From positions 372,001 to 436,000 of the forward strand of contig NZ_JAFCKT010000001.1 in assembly GCF_018129985.1 (NCBI RefSeq): DNA of 64,000 nucleotides, read 5' to 3'. This document shows, one piece after another, positions 17,222-26,884 of the stretch. The position numbers were made by a program, and so were the translations under genes. The DNA comes from Bradyrhizobium sp. SZCCT0148 (lineage in GTDB: Bacteria; Pseudomonadota; Alphaproteobacteria; Rhizobiales; Xanthobacteraceae). Positions within the stretch are counted from its first letter, which is position 1; every line of letters begins with the position of its first letter. Below the pieces are notes generated by a model. It had not been told where the DNA came from and did no database searches. It worked only from the letters and a program-made list of their open reading frames with translations.

Positions 17222-17271
17222 GGGGAAAAAATCCTTCCGACGGGTTTGCGATGTGTCCGCGATCGAGGTGC

Positions 17272-17495
17272 GCTCCCTCCCCCGCTTGCGGGGGAGGGAT
17301 AGGCGGCCTTCGGCCGCCGTTCTTTAAGACGACGCCGATGCGAAGCATCGGCTATGGGAAAGGGTGTCTCCACAGCGGGACAATCCCCTAGATGAGAAAG
17401 CCCTCACCCGGCGCGCGGGTCGATGCTTCGCATCGCCCGATCGCACCGACCTCTCCCGCAAGCGGGAGAGGTGCAGCGAGTGCGTGGCCGCAGTT
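17272..17495. repeat. Cluster of palindromic repeats between TRAP receptor and permease genes (family E)
   Basis: It starts with CCCTCCCCCGC/GCGGGGGAGGG (17275-17298), then GGCGGCCTTCGGCCGCC, GATGCGAAGCATC and GATGCTTCGCATC, and CCTCTCCCGCAAGCGGGAGAGG near 17451-17472. In a leftward transcript these would fold after the receptor gene, as expected for a device giving more receptor than permease mRNA. No gene is visible here. Confidence 0.7.
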
Positions 17496-17500
17496 CGCCG

Positions 17501-18517
17501 TCACTCCGCCAGCGCGTTGTACTTCTTCAGCGAGGCCTTGAGCTCGGTCAGCGCGGCATCGGGATCGGCGCCGGCCTTCTTGGCGCCCTCGGACCAGGTC
17601 TTCACCAGCGGCTCGGCGGCCTTTTTCCAGGCGGCGGTCTGCTCCGCCGTCAGCTTGTAGACCTCGTGGCCGGATTCCGCCTTCACCTTGTCAATGCCGG
17701 CATCCTCGAACTTGCCCCAGTGCTCGCCGACCACGCCGGCCATCTCGACCGAGCAGTTCTTGTCGATCGCTGCCTTCTGCTTGTCGGACATCGCATTGTA
17801 CTTGTCCTTGTTCATGACGAACACGAAGGTCGTGGTGTAGAGCGGCGCCTCCATGTCGAACTTGGTCACCTTGTCGATGCCGAACAGGACCAGCGACCCC
17901 CATGGGAACGTGACGCCGTCGGCGACGCCGCGCTCGATGATGTCGCGGACCTCAGGCGCGGAGGATTGCACGTTAGTGCCGCCGAGCGATGTCACGAAGT
18001 TCGCCATGGTGGCGTGCGCCGGGCGGATCTTCATGCCCTTCACGTCCTCGGGCATGACGATCTTCTTGGTCTTGGAATGGAACGAGGAGGGCGAGTGGAC
18101 GAACGCCAGGCAATATTTGACGTCCTTCATCTCCTTCTCGGCATATTTGCGATACCAGGCGTCCAGGCCCATGGAGCCGCCTTTGGCATCCGAGATCAGG
18201 AAGGGCAGCTCGCCGGCACCGATGATCGGGAAGCGGCCGGGCTGGTAACCGGGATTGACGTAGGTGACGTCAGCAATGCCGTCGCGCGCCATGTCGTAAT
18301 GGTCGAACGCCTTGCCGAGTTGCTGAGCCGGAAACACCTTGCCTTTGATGGTGCCGCCGGAATCCTTCTCGACTGCGGCCGCCCAGTCTTCCAGCGATTT
18401 CTGCAGCGGGTGCGAGGCCGGCACCCAGTGCGAGATCTTCAAATCGAAGGTCTTGTCCTGCGCGAACGCGGGCGTCACGCTTGCTGCCAGCAGCAAAGCC
18501 AGACAGGCTTTCCTCAT
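17501..18517 (-). CDS. TRAP transporter periplasmic binding protein (DctP/TarP-like)
   Basis: A 338-residue receptor with a signal peptide (MRKACLALLLAASVTPAFAQ). The mature N-terminus FDLKISHWVPASHPLQK is typical of DctP-family proteins, and VKGMKIRP carries the Arg expected to clamp a carboxylate. The start at 18517 gives a proper signal peptide; the frame is open further upstream but covers the promoter. It is the first gene of the leftward TRAP transcript and is divergent from pobA, consistent with import of an aromatic acid such as p-coumarate. The ligand is inferred. Confidence 0.88.
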   Translation of the reverse strand: MRKACLALLLAASVTPAFAQDKTFDLKISHWVPASHPLQKSLEDWAAAVEKDSGGTIKGKVFPAQQLGKAFDHYDMARDGIADVTYVNPGYQPGRFPIIGAGELPFLISDAKGGSMGLDAWYRKYAEKEMKDVKYCLAFVHSPSSFHSKTKKIVMPEDVKGMKIRPAHATMANFVTSLGGTNVQSSAPEVRDIIERGVADGVTFPWGSLVLFGIDKVTKFDMEAPLYTTTFVFVMNKDKYNAMSDKQKAAIDKNCSVEMAGVVGEHWGKFEDAGIDKVKAESGHEVYKLTAEQTAAWKKAAEPLVKTWSEGAKKAGADPDAALTELKASLKKYNALAE

Positions 18518-18571
18518 CACACGTCTCTCCCTGTTGTCGACAGCGGGCTTCGATGGCCCGGTCTCATTAAT

Positions 18572-19953
<1,382 letters not shown>

Positions 19954-19969
19954 GATGGTTGTTCTGCAT

Positions 19970-20057
19970 CGTCATTGAGAGCGTAGCGAAGCAATCCAGA
20001 AATCCCTCCGCGGAGACAGTCTGGATTGCTTCGTCGCAAGAGCTCCTCGCAATGACG
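19970..20057. repeat. Intergenic palindromic repeat (family A)
   Basis: Starts CGTCATTGAGAGCGTAGCGA and ends CTCCTCGCAATGACG, with the inner pair GAAGCAATCCAGA/TCTGGATTGCTTC. It is a diverged copy of the element at 14821-14900 and follows pobA. Confidence 0.75.
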
Positions 20058-20165
20058 GCGGAGGTCGTTTCAAACACCTGCTCAATTTCCGTTTAAAGCT
20101 TTGTAGGTGATGCTTTCGTTCCCTCGTTCGCGTTCAATGCCGGTAACCGAGGACGCGAGATCGCC

Positions 20166-20585
20166 ATGACCGACACCGACATTCCCGCCGGCTTCGAGCC
20201 GCATTTCCGCAAAGCGCCGCTCACTGATCCCTGGGAGCCGCTCTACTCGAAAAAGACCGACAAGGGCGTCACCGTCGGATTGCGGCTGGCAACGCCGCAC
20301 ACCAACGCGCGCGGGCTGATCCATGGAGGCCTGATCGCCGCGCTGGCCGATGCCGCCATGGGCTACAGCTGTGCCCAGGCAACGGGCTGGACGACGTCGT
20401 TCGTCACGATCTCGCTGTCGGTCGACTATGTCGGTGCCGCCCAGATCGGCCAATGGCTCGCGGTGGAAGGTGAGGCGATCAAGACCGGCAACACGATTTG
20501 TTTTGCGCAATGCCTGGTGAGGGCCGATGACGCCGTGATCGCGCGGGCGAGCGGGGCCTTTCGCGTCGTTCCGAAGAAGGCGTGA
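20166..20585 (+). CDS. PaaI-family hotdog thioesterase
   Basis: A 139-residue hotdog-fold protein. The motif ARGLIHGGLIAALADAAMG (about 43-61) is the PaaI/YbgC-like active-site helix with HGG and Asp. It should hydrolyse aryl- or acyl-CoA esters. It lies just downstream of pobA on the same strand but behind a palindromic repeat, so a link with aromatic metabolism is possible but not shown. Confidence 0.85.
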   Translation: MTDTDIPAGFEPHFRKAPLTDPWEPLYSKKTDKGVTVGLRLATPHTNARGLIHGGLIAALADAAMGYSCAQATGWTTSFVTISLSVDYVGAAQIGQWLAVEGEAIKTGNTICFAQCLVRADDAVIARASGAFRVVPKKA

Positions 20586-20592
20586 TGCTCTC

Positions 20593-20730
20593 GTACCCCG
20601 GACGCAGCGCAGCGCTTCTGAGCGGTGCGCTGCAGAGCCGGGGCCCATCTCTATCTGCAGCTTATGGTACGGATTTTTGGGGCCGGGCTCAGCGCAGCAG
20701 CGTTGCACGCTGCAGCGCGTCCGGGACGCG
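20593..20730. repeat. Intergenic palindromic repeat (family D)
   Basis: Opens TACCCCGGACGCAGCGCAGC and closes CAGCGCGTCCGGGACG, with GAGCGGTGCGCTGCAGAGCC inside. A shorter relative lies at 59815-59914. It separates the convergent thioesterase and LysR genes. Confidence 0.65.
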
Positions 20731-20736
20731 AGACCG

Positions 20737-21621
20737 TCACCCAAACCTCCACTCCGCCGTTTCCACCACGAGATCAACGAACGCGCGCACCTTGGCCGAG
20801 AGCAGGCGCGAGGTCGGGTAGATGATGTGGATCGGCAGCGCCGGCTGCTCGAACTTCGCCAGCACGATCTTCAGCCGTCCGCGCTTCAGCCCCTCGGCGG
20901 CCTGATAGGCCAGCACGCGCGTTACGCCGCCGCCGGCCTCGGCGTATTGCAGGGCGGCGTCGGCGCTGTTGCTGATGAAGCGGGGCGATGGTGCGACCTC
21001 GACGTCGCGGCCGTCCTGCACGAAATGCCAGCCGGCGATTGGGCCGAACTGGATGGTCTGGTGTTGGAGCAATGCGTCCGGCGTCTTCGGCTCGCCATGG
21101 CGCTTCAGATAGCCCGGCGTCGCTACCACGATCCGCCGCATCTCGCCGACCTGACGCGCCACCAGCGAGGAATCGGCGAGGTGACCGATCCGCACCGCGA
21201 CATCGACGGCGTCCTCCACGAGATTGACGAGATGGTCGGACAGGCGCAATTCCGCGCCGACCTCGGGATAGCGCTTGAGATAGGCCGTCATGACCGGCCC
21301 GACATGCAGCCGGCCGAAGCCGACCGGCGCCGAGACCACCAACCGTCCGCTGGGCCGGTTGCGCTCCTCCCGCGCGGAGCCGTCGGCCTCCTCGACGTCG
21401 GCGAGAATCCGCCGTGCACGCTCCAGGTAACGCGTGCCCACGTCAGTCAATCTCACCTGCCGCGTGGTCCGCTGCAGCAGTCGGGCGCCGAGATGCTCCT
21501 CCAACGCCGCGATCAGCCGCGTTACGGCCGACGGTGACAATTGCAGCTTGCGCGCCGCCGGCGCAAAGCCGCTGAGATCGGCGACGGTGACGAAGACGTG
21601 CATGGCTTCGAGGCGATCCAT
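20737..21621 (-). CDS. LysR-family transcriptional regulator
   Basis: A 294-residue LysR-type protein. Its N-terminal HTH reads MDRLEAMHVFVTVADLSGF with LSPSAVTRLIAALEEHLG as recognition region and LLQRTTRQVRLT after it. The effector domain follows (RLVVSAPVGFGRLHVGP). Family members of this shape often act on oxidoreductase or drug-response genes next door. It is divergent from the PPOX-type gene at 21742, its likely target. Confidence 0.88.
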   Translation of the reverse strand: MDRLEAMHVFVTVADLSGFAPAARKLQLSPSAVTRLIAALEEHLGARLLQRTTRQVRLTDVGTRYLERARRILADVEEADGSAREERNRPSGRLVVSAPVGFGRLHVGPVMTAYLKRYPEVGAELRLSDHLVNLVEDAVDVAVRIGHLADSSLVARQVGEMRRIVVATPGYLKRHGEPKTPDALLQHQTIQFGPIAGWHFVQDGRDVEVAPSPRFISNSADAALQYAEAGGGVTRVLAYQAAEGLKRGRLKIVLAKFEQPALPIHIIYPTSRLLSAKVRAFVDLVVETAEWRFG

Positions 21622-21741
21622 TTAATTATTGCATATATTGCAATGATGAAGTGTCAAGCGGGCAGATTGTTTTGATCGGCGAAAGGTCCATTTTAAGCGG
21701 CGAAAGACGCAGCAATGCGCCGGAATTCAGGAGATGTTCCG

Positions 21742-22380
21742 ATGACGACAACAGTCCCAACTTATGCCAGCGACGTTGCCTTCACCCCCGCGGTGAAGGC
21801 GATCCAGGCGCGCAAGGGGTCGCGCGAGGCCTATGGCCGCGTTGAGCAACGCGGCTGGCGCACCGAGGTCGACGAAAACCTCGAGGCCTTTCTCGCGGAC
21901 GCGAACAGCTTTTACCTCGCCACCGCATCGGCCGATGGCCAGCCCTATATCCAGCACCGCGGCGGCCCGAAGGGCTTCCTCAGGGTCCTGGACAAGCAGA
22001 CGCTCGCCTTTGCGGACTATGCCGGCAATCAGCAGTTTATCACCCAGGGCAATCTCTCGGAGAATCCCAAGGCCTACATCTTCGTGATGGACTACGCCCA
22101 TCGCCGCCGGGTGAAGCTCTGGGGTGAGGCCCGCGTGGTCGAGGATGACGAGGCGCTGACCACGTCGCTGATGCCGAAGGGCTACCGCGCACGGCCGGAG
22201 CAGGTGATCCTGTTCAAGATCGAAGCCTGGGACACCAACTGCCCGCAGCACATTCCCCAGAAGTTCGACGCGGGCGATGTCGCTGCGGCACTGGCGGCGA
22301 GGGATGCGAGAATTGCGGAGCTGGAGGCAGAGGTGGCGGCGTTGAAGGGTGAGAAGGGGTTATCTGTCAACGAAAGCTAG
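21742..22380 (+). CDS. Pyridoxamine 5'-phosphate oxidase-family flavoprotein
   Basis: A 212-residue protein with a split-barrel FMN-binding core: FYLATASADGQPYIQHRGGP and FADYAGNQQFITQGNL are typical of the PPOX-like group. A C-terminal helix (RDARIAELEAEVAALKGEK) looks like a short coiled coil. AGGAG about nine bases before the ATG at 21742 supports this start. It is divergent from a LysR gene. The substrate is unknown; it is not expected to be the vitamin B6 enzyme itself. Confidence 0.82.
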   Translation: MTTTVPTYASDVAFTPAVKAIQARKGSREAYGRVEQRGWRTEVDENLEAFLADANSFYLATASADGQPYIQHRGGPKGFLRVLDKQTLAFADYAGNQQFITQGNLSENPKAYIFVMDYAHRRRVKLWGEARVVEDDEALTTSLMPKGYRARPEQVILFKIEAWDTNCPQHIPQKFDAGDVAAALAARDARIAELEAEVAALKGEKGLSVNES

Positions 22381-22400
22381 AGCGGAGTGTGGGCTACACA

Positions 22401-22545
22401 CCCTCTCCCCTTGTGGGAGAGGGTGGCTTCGATACATGCATCGAAGCCGGGTGAGGGGTTCTATCCCCTCGAGCGGTGTTGCAAGTTGAGAGAACCCTCA
22501 TCCGGCGCTCCGCGCCACCTTCTCCTGCAACAAGTGGCGAAGGGA
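22401..22545. repeat. Palindromic repeat region (family E)
   Basis: CCCTCTCCCCTTGTGGGAGAGGG forms a hairpin, followed by GGCTTCGATACATGCATCGAAGCC and further GC-rich mirrored segments to about 22545. It separates the convergent PPOX gene and the ABC operon and may end both transcripts. Confidence 0.65.
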
Positions 22546-22560
22546 ATAACGAGTTCTCAG

Positions 22561-23292
22561 CTAAATCACACTCTCGCCTTCGTGCTGGAAGCCGAGATAG
22601 CTCGCTGCCACCCGCTCGTTGGCCGCGATGTCGCTGGCCCTGCCGCTGAGCACGAACTCGCCGAGCTCCATCACGTAGGCCTGGTCCGCGATCTTGAGCG
22701 CGGCCTGGGCGTTCTGCTCGACCAGCAGCACGGAGACGCCCGCGGCGCGCAGCTCGGTGACGATGCGGAAGATGTCGGCGACGATGATCGGGGCGAGGCC
22801 GAGGCTCGGCTCGTCCAGCATCAGCAGTTTCGGCTCACCCATCAGCGCGCGGCCCATCGCGAGCATCTGCTGCTCGCCGCCGGAGAGCGTGCCGGCGAAC
22901 TGCTTGCGCCGCTCTTTCAATCGCGGAAACAGCGAGTAGACGCGCTCCATCGAGGCCTTCGCCTTGTTTCGCTCGATCCTGAAGGCGCCGAGCTGGAGGT
23001 TGTCCTCGACATTCATGGTCACGAATAATTCGCGGTGCTCCGGCACCAAGCCGAGCCCCATCGCGACGCGGTCCTCGATGTCGAGCCGGGCGAGATCCTG
23101 GCCGGCAAAGGCGACGCGGCCCTTCAAAGGCAGGATGCCCATGATGGCGGACAGCAGCGTGGTCTTGCCGGCGCCGTTGGCGCCGACGATGGTGACGATC
23201 TGGTTCTGGCCGACCTCGAGCGAGACCGAGCGTACCGCCTCGACCTTGCCATAGGCGACGTGGGCGTCGGTGACGGACAACAGGGCGCTCAT
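22561..23292 (-). CDS. ABC transporter ATP-binding protein (LivF-like, CouSTU-type system)
   Basis: A 243-residue ATPase with Walker A GANGAGKTT (about 37-45), ABC signature LSGGEQQML and Walker B LLMLDEPSLGLAP. It powers import through the LivH/LivM channel. It is the last gene of the three-gene ABC operon and overlaps the preceding fusion gene by four bases. No binding protein is encoded in this operon. Confidence 0.9.
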   Translation of the reverse strand: MSALLSVTDAHVAYGKVEAVRSVSLEVGQNQIVTIVGANGAGKTTLLSAIMGILPLKGRVAFAGQDLARLDIEDRVAMGLGLVPEHRELFVTMNVEDNLQLGAFRIERNKAKASMERVYSLFPRLKERRKQFAGTLSGGEQQMLAMGRALMGEPKLLMLDEPSLGLAPIIVADIFRIVTELRAAGVSVLLVEQNAQAALKIADQAYVMELGEFVLSGRASDIAANERVAASYLGFQHEGESVI

Positions 23293-25058
23293 GCCGCCAC
23301 TCCGAGATAGGCCTTGATCACTTCGGGATTGGTCTTGATCGTGGCGGGCGTGCCTTCAGCGATCTTGGTGCCGAAGTCGAGCACCACGATACGGTCGGCG
23401 AGGTTCATCACGAAGCCCATGTCGTGCTCGACAAGGAGCACGCTCATGCCGCCGTCGCGCAAGTCGCGCAGCAGCTTGGCGAGTTGCTGCTTCTCCATGT
23501 GGCGCAGGCCGGCGGCCGGTTCGTCGAGCAGCAGCAGCATCGGATCGACGCAGAGTGCCCGCGCGATTTCGACGATGCGCTGCTGGCCAAGCGAGAGCGA
23601 GCCTGCGAGCTGATGCATCTGGTCGGCGAGGCCGACGCGCTCGATCTGGCGCGCGGCTTCCGCGAGAAGTCTGGCCTCGTCGGCGCGGTCGAGCCGCAGC
23701 ATCGAGGCGATCGGCCCGGAATGACCGCGCAGATGCGCGCCGATCGCGACGTTTTCCAGTACGGTCATGTCAGGGACCAGCTTCACGTGCTGGAAAGTCC
23801 TGCTGATACCGAGCTTGACGATCTCCTGCGGCGGCGCGTTGTCGACCTGCTTGCCCAGCACCGAGATCGAGCCCGATGTGGCCGACAGCACGCCGGTGAT
23901 CAGGTTGAACGTCGTGCTCTTGCCGGCGCCGTTCGGGCCGATCAGCGCGACGATCTCGCGGGCCTGGACGTCGAAGGAAACGTTGTTGACCGCGACCACG
24001 CCGCCGAACTGTTTTCGCGCCTTGTCGACCTGGAGCAGGATGTTGGACTCGCCGGGCGCGCGCGGACGTTGATCCAGCTTCAGCGAGGTGTCCGGCCTCT
24101 TGCCACTGGCCCGCTCCGGCAGGAAGGACATCAGCCACGGCCAGAGGCCGCCGGGGGCGAGCTGCAGCAGCGCCACCAGCATGATGCCGAACACGATGGT
24201 CTCGACCTGCCCGGAGCCGGGCAGGATCAGCGGCAGATAGCTCTGCAGCACCTCTTTCAACACCACGACGATCGCCGCGCCGAGCACGCCGCCCCAAACA
24301 TAGCCGGCGCCGCCGACCACTGCGATGAAGAGATATTCGATGCCGGCCTGCGCGCCGAACGGCGTCGGGTTCACGGCGCGCTGGAGGTGCGCGTAGAGCC
24401 AGCCCGAGAGGCCGGCGAGCACCGCGGCATGGATGAATACCAGCAATTTGGCGCGCGGCGTGTGCACGCCGAATGCCTCCGCCGCGACGTGGCCGCGCCG
24501 GAGCGCACGGATGGCGCGGCCGGTGCGGGAATCCAGCAGGTTCATGGTGAGCAGGGCCGAGACGATCACCGCGATCCAGATCGCGTAATAGATCGAGCCG
24601 GGCGAGAGCATCTTGAACGATCCGATCGACAGCGGCGGAATCGCCGAGATGCCGTCGTTACGGCCGAGAAACTCCAGCTTGCTGAAGAGATAGAACAGGC
24701 CGAGGCCCCAGGCGAGCGTGCCGAGCGGCAGATAATGGCCGGAGAGGCGCACGGTGATCAGCCCGAGCAGCACCGCCAGCGATCCGCTGACCACAAGCGA
24801 CAGCGGCAGCGTGAGCCAGGGCGACAGGCCGTAGGCCGTCGACAGCACCGCTGTGGTGTAGGCGCCGAAGCCGACGAAGGCCGCCTGTCCGAACGAGGTC
24901 AGGCCGCCGACGCCGGTCAGCAGCACGAGGCCCATCGCGACGAGGGCCGCAAGGCCGATATTGTCGAGCAGCACGATCCAGAACGGCGGCATGCCCGGGA
25001 CGAACGGTATCGCGGCCATGACGAGTGCGAAGACGATGATGGGAAGGCGGCTCTGCAT
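23289..25058 (-). CDS. LivM-LivG fusion: ABC permease joined to ATP-binding domain
   Basis: A 589-residue two-domain protein. Residues about 1-300 form a LivM-like permease ([31 protein letters not shown]) with many hydrophobic spans. After a polar linker (about 310-345) comes a LivG-type ATPase with Walker [10 protein letters not shown], signature [10 protein letters not shown] and Walker [11 protein letters not shown]. Separate genes usually encode these parts. It probably pairs with LivH and LivF to import aromatic acids, judging from the marR/pobA/CoA-ligase context. Confidence 0.9.
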   Translation of the reverse strand: MQSRLPIIVFALVMAAIPFVPGMPPFWIVLLDNIGLAALVAMGLVLLTGVGGLTSFGQAAFVGFGAYTTAVLSTAYGLSPWLTLPLSLVVSGSLAVLLGLITVRLSGHYLPLGTLAWGLGLFYLFSKLEFLGRNDGISAIPPLSIGSFKMLSPGSIYYAIWIAVIVSALLTMNLLDSRTGRAIRALRRGHVAAEAFGVHTPRAKLLVFIHAAVLAGLSGWLYAHLQRAVNPTPFGAQAGIEYLFIAVVGGAGYVWGGVLGAAIVVVLKEVLQSYLPLILPGSGQVETIVFGIMLVALLQLAPGGLWPWLMSFLPERASGKRPDTSLKLDQRPRAPGESNILLQVDKARKQFGGVVAVNNVSFDVQAREIVALIGPNGAGKSTTFNLITGVLSATSGSISVLGKQVDNAPPQEIVKLGISRTFQHVKLVPDMTVLENVAIGAHLRGHSGPIASMLRLDRADEARLLAEAARQIERVGLADQMHQLAGSLSLGQQRIVEIARALCVDPMLLLLDEPAAGLRHMEKQQLAKLLRDLRDGGMSVLLVEHDMGFVMNLADRIVVLDFGTKIAEGTPATIKTNPEVIKAYLGVAA

Positions 25059-25066
25059 CTTAAGCC

Positions 25067-26107
25067 TCAGTCCTTCTCTTCTTCGACCGCGGGCGCCGCG
25101 AGCGAACGCAGCAGCAGCACGGGGATCAGCAGCATGAAAACGATCACCTCCTTGTAGTTGGAGGCATAAAAGGACGAGAACGCCTCGACGAGGCCGACGA
25201 CCAGTGCCGCGACGGCGGTGAGGGGATAGCTGACGAGGCCGCCGATGATCGCGGCGACGAAGCCCTTCAGGCCGATCAGGAAGCCCGAGTCATAATACAG
25301 CGTCGTGATCGGCACGATCATGATGCCCGACAACGCGCCGATGACGGAGGCCAGCAGGAAGGCGATCTGTCCCGACAGCGTGGTGCGGATGCCGACGAGC
25401 CGCGCTCCCAACCGGTTCACGGCGGTCGCACGCAGCGCCTTGCCGTAGAGCGTCAGGCCGAAGAACAGCCAGAGCGCGACGATGAAGGCGATGGTGATGC
25501 TGTAGACGGTGAGGCTCTGGCCGGTGAAGCGCAGCGAGCCCGCCGTGAACGCACCGGACAGCACCGCAGGTCCGCGCTGGCCTTCGGCGCCGAAGAACAG
25601 CAGGCCGAGGCCCTGCAGCGCCAGATGGACGCCCACGGATGCGATCAGCAGCACCAGCACGGAGGTGTGTGCCAGCGGCTGGAATGCGACTCGGTAGAGA
25701 TAGAGGCCGATCATCGCCACGATCACCAGCGACAGCGCGATCGAGATCGCGACCGGTGGCTTCTGGGCGGCGAAGTACACGGTCAGCGCCAGCACGATGG
25801 CCGGCAGCACGATGTTGGTGAGGGCGCTGCGGACGATTAGGCGGCCATGCAGCGCGTTGCGCGCGACGAACAGGTCGAAAGCGAAGGCGCCGATGCCCAG
25901 CGCCAGCGCGAGCTTGGCCGTGCCCGGCATCTGGCCCGCGGCCAGCGAGGCATAGGTCAGCGCGCCGTAGGTGACGAATTCGCCTTGGGGAATAAGGATG
26001 ACGCGGGTGACGGCGAACACCAGCACCAGCGCCAGGCCGAGCAGCGCATAGATCGCGCCATTGGTGATGCCGTCCTGCACCAGGAACAGCATGATGGTGG
26101 TATTCAA
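25067..26107 (-). CDS. ABC transporter permease (LivH-like)
   Basis: A 346-residue inner-membrane permease with about eight to nine spans; GAIYALLGLALVLVFAVTRV and IPQGEFVTYGALTYASL near the N-terminus are typical of LivH. It starts with TTG at 26107 behind a GGGGGAG ribosome site; an ATG six codons in (26092) is the alternative. It is the first gene of the ABC operon and is divergent from marR across an AT-rich control region with strong inverted repeats. Confidence 0.88.
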   Translation of the reverse strand: MNTTIMLFLVQDGITNGAIYALLGLALVLVFAVTRVILIPQGEFVTYGALTYASLAAGQMPGTAKLALALGIGAFAFDLFVARNALHGRLIVRSALTNIVLPAIVLALTVYFAAQKPPVAISIALSLVIVAMIGLYLYRVAFQPLAHTSVLVLLIASVGVHLALQGLGLLFFGAEGQRGPAVLSGAFTAGSLRFTGQSLTVYSITIAFIVALWLFFGLTLYGKALRATAVNRLGARLVGIRTTLSGQIAFLLASVIGALSGIMIVPITTLYYDSGFLIGLKGFVAAIIGGLVSYPLTAVAALVVGLVEAFSSFYASNYKEVIVFMLLIPVLLLRSLAAPAVEEEKD

Positions 26108-26192
26108 GACCGGACGCTCCCCCTTAAGATAACGGTCCGGTCCCCCCGATTGCGGTGGACGGTCCGCTCACAGCCATTGAAAAACGCTGACG

Positions 26193-26228
26193 ATATTTGA
26201 TATGGTCCATAACAATTATCAAATATAA
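26193..26228. promoter_or_regulatory. Perfect 10-bp inverted repeat and TTAT-N5-ATAA site between marR and the ABC operon
   Basis: ATATTTGATA (26193-26202) and TATCAAATAT (26217-26226) are exact inverted repeats 14 bases apart. The right arm is part of TTATCAAATATAA (26216-26228), which has the same spaced pattern as sites near 14700 and 18703. The region lies 56 bases before marR and 86 before livH, suiting autoregulation plus control of the transporter. Confidence 0.7.
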
Positions 26229-26283
26229 CATCAAGGGCGGGAACGATCCCTCCCGAACTTAGCGGGATTACGAGCACGAGGCG

Positions 26284-26817
26284 ATGACCGTTTCCAAAGC
26301 CGCCGAAAAGTCCTCCGAAAAGCCGGCCGACACGGCCAAGGGCCGCAAGGACGCGGCCGAGCTGCAAGGTCAGGGCGCCGGCGAAGCGCTCCAGCTCGGC
26401 GAGCTATCGGAACAGCTCGGCTATGTGCTGAAGCGGGCGCAGCTCAAGGTGTTCGAGAACTTCCTGCGCTGCATGGCCTCGCTCCAGCTCACGCCGGCGC
26501 AGTTCTCCGTGCTGCTGCTGGTCGAGAAGAATCCCGGCCGTAACCAGACCGAGATCGCCTCCACCCTCGGCATCCTCAGGCCGAACTTCGTCGCCATGCT
26601 CGACAATCTCGAGAGCCGCGACCTTTGCGCGCGGATCCGCTCCACCAACGACCGCCGCTCGCACATTCTGGTGTTGACCGACAAGGGCAAGGCGGTGCTG
26701 GCCCGCGCCAAGAAGCTCGTCGCCACCAAGCACGAGGCCCGCCTGAACGAGCTGCTCGGGCAGGCCAACCGCGAAGCCCTGATCGCGATGCTCGCGAAGG
26801 TCGCGAACGAGTTCTGA
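26284..26817 (+). CDS. MarR-family regulator, CouR-like candidate
   Basis: A 177-residue winged-helix regulator with a charged 35-residue N-terminal extension (Lys/Glu/Ala-rich). The core has LTPAQFSVLLLVEKNPG, recognition helix region ILRPNFVAMLDNLESR, and the wing STNDRRSHILVLT. MarR proteins in hydroxycinnamate loci (CouR in R. palustris) bind the aryl-CoA product and release DNA. The divergent ABC genes, catabolic operon and pobA sharing one operator pattern make this the likely regulator. The ligand is inferred. Confidence 0.85.
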   Translation: MTVSKAAEKSSEKPADTAKGRKDAAELQGQGAGEALQLGELSEQLGYVLKRAQLKVFENFLRCMASLQLTPAQFSVLLLVEKNPGRNQTEIASTLGILRPNFVAMLDNLESRDLCARIRSTNDRRSHILVLTDKGKAVLARAKKLVATKHEARLNELLGQANREALIAMLAKVANEF

Positions 26818-26835
26818 GGAAAGCGCTCTACGACC

Positions 26836-26868
26836 CCGTCATGCCCGGGACGAGCCCGGCCATGACGG
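26836..26868. repeat. Short palindromic repeat (family B) between convergent genes
   Basis: CCGTCATGCCCGGG and CCCGGCCATGACGG face each other around ACGAG. It resembles the element at 9354-9439 and may act as a bidirectional terminator for marR and the glycerate kinase gene. Confidence 0.6.
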
Positions 26869-26884
26869 CAAGGATATCTCGGCC

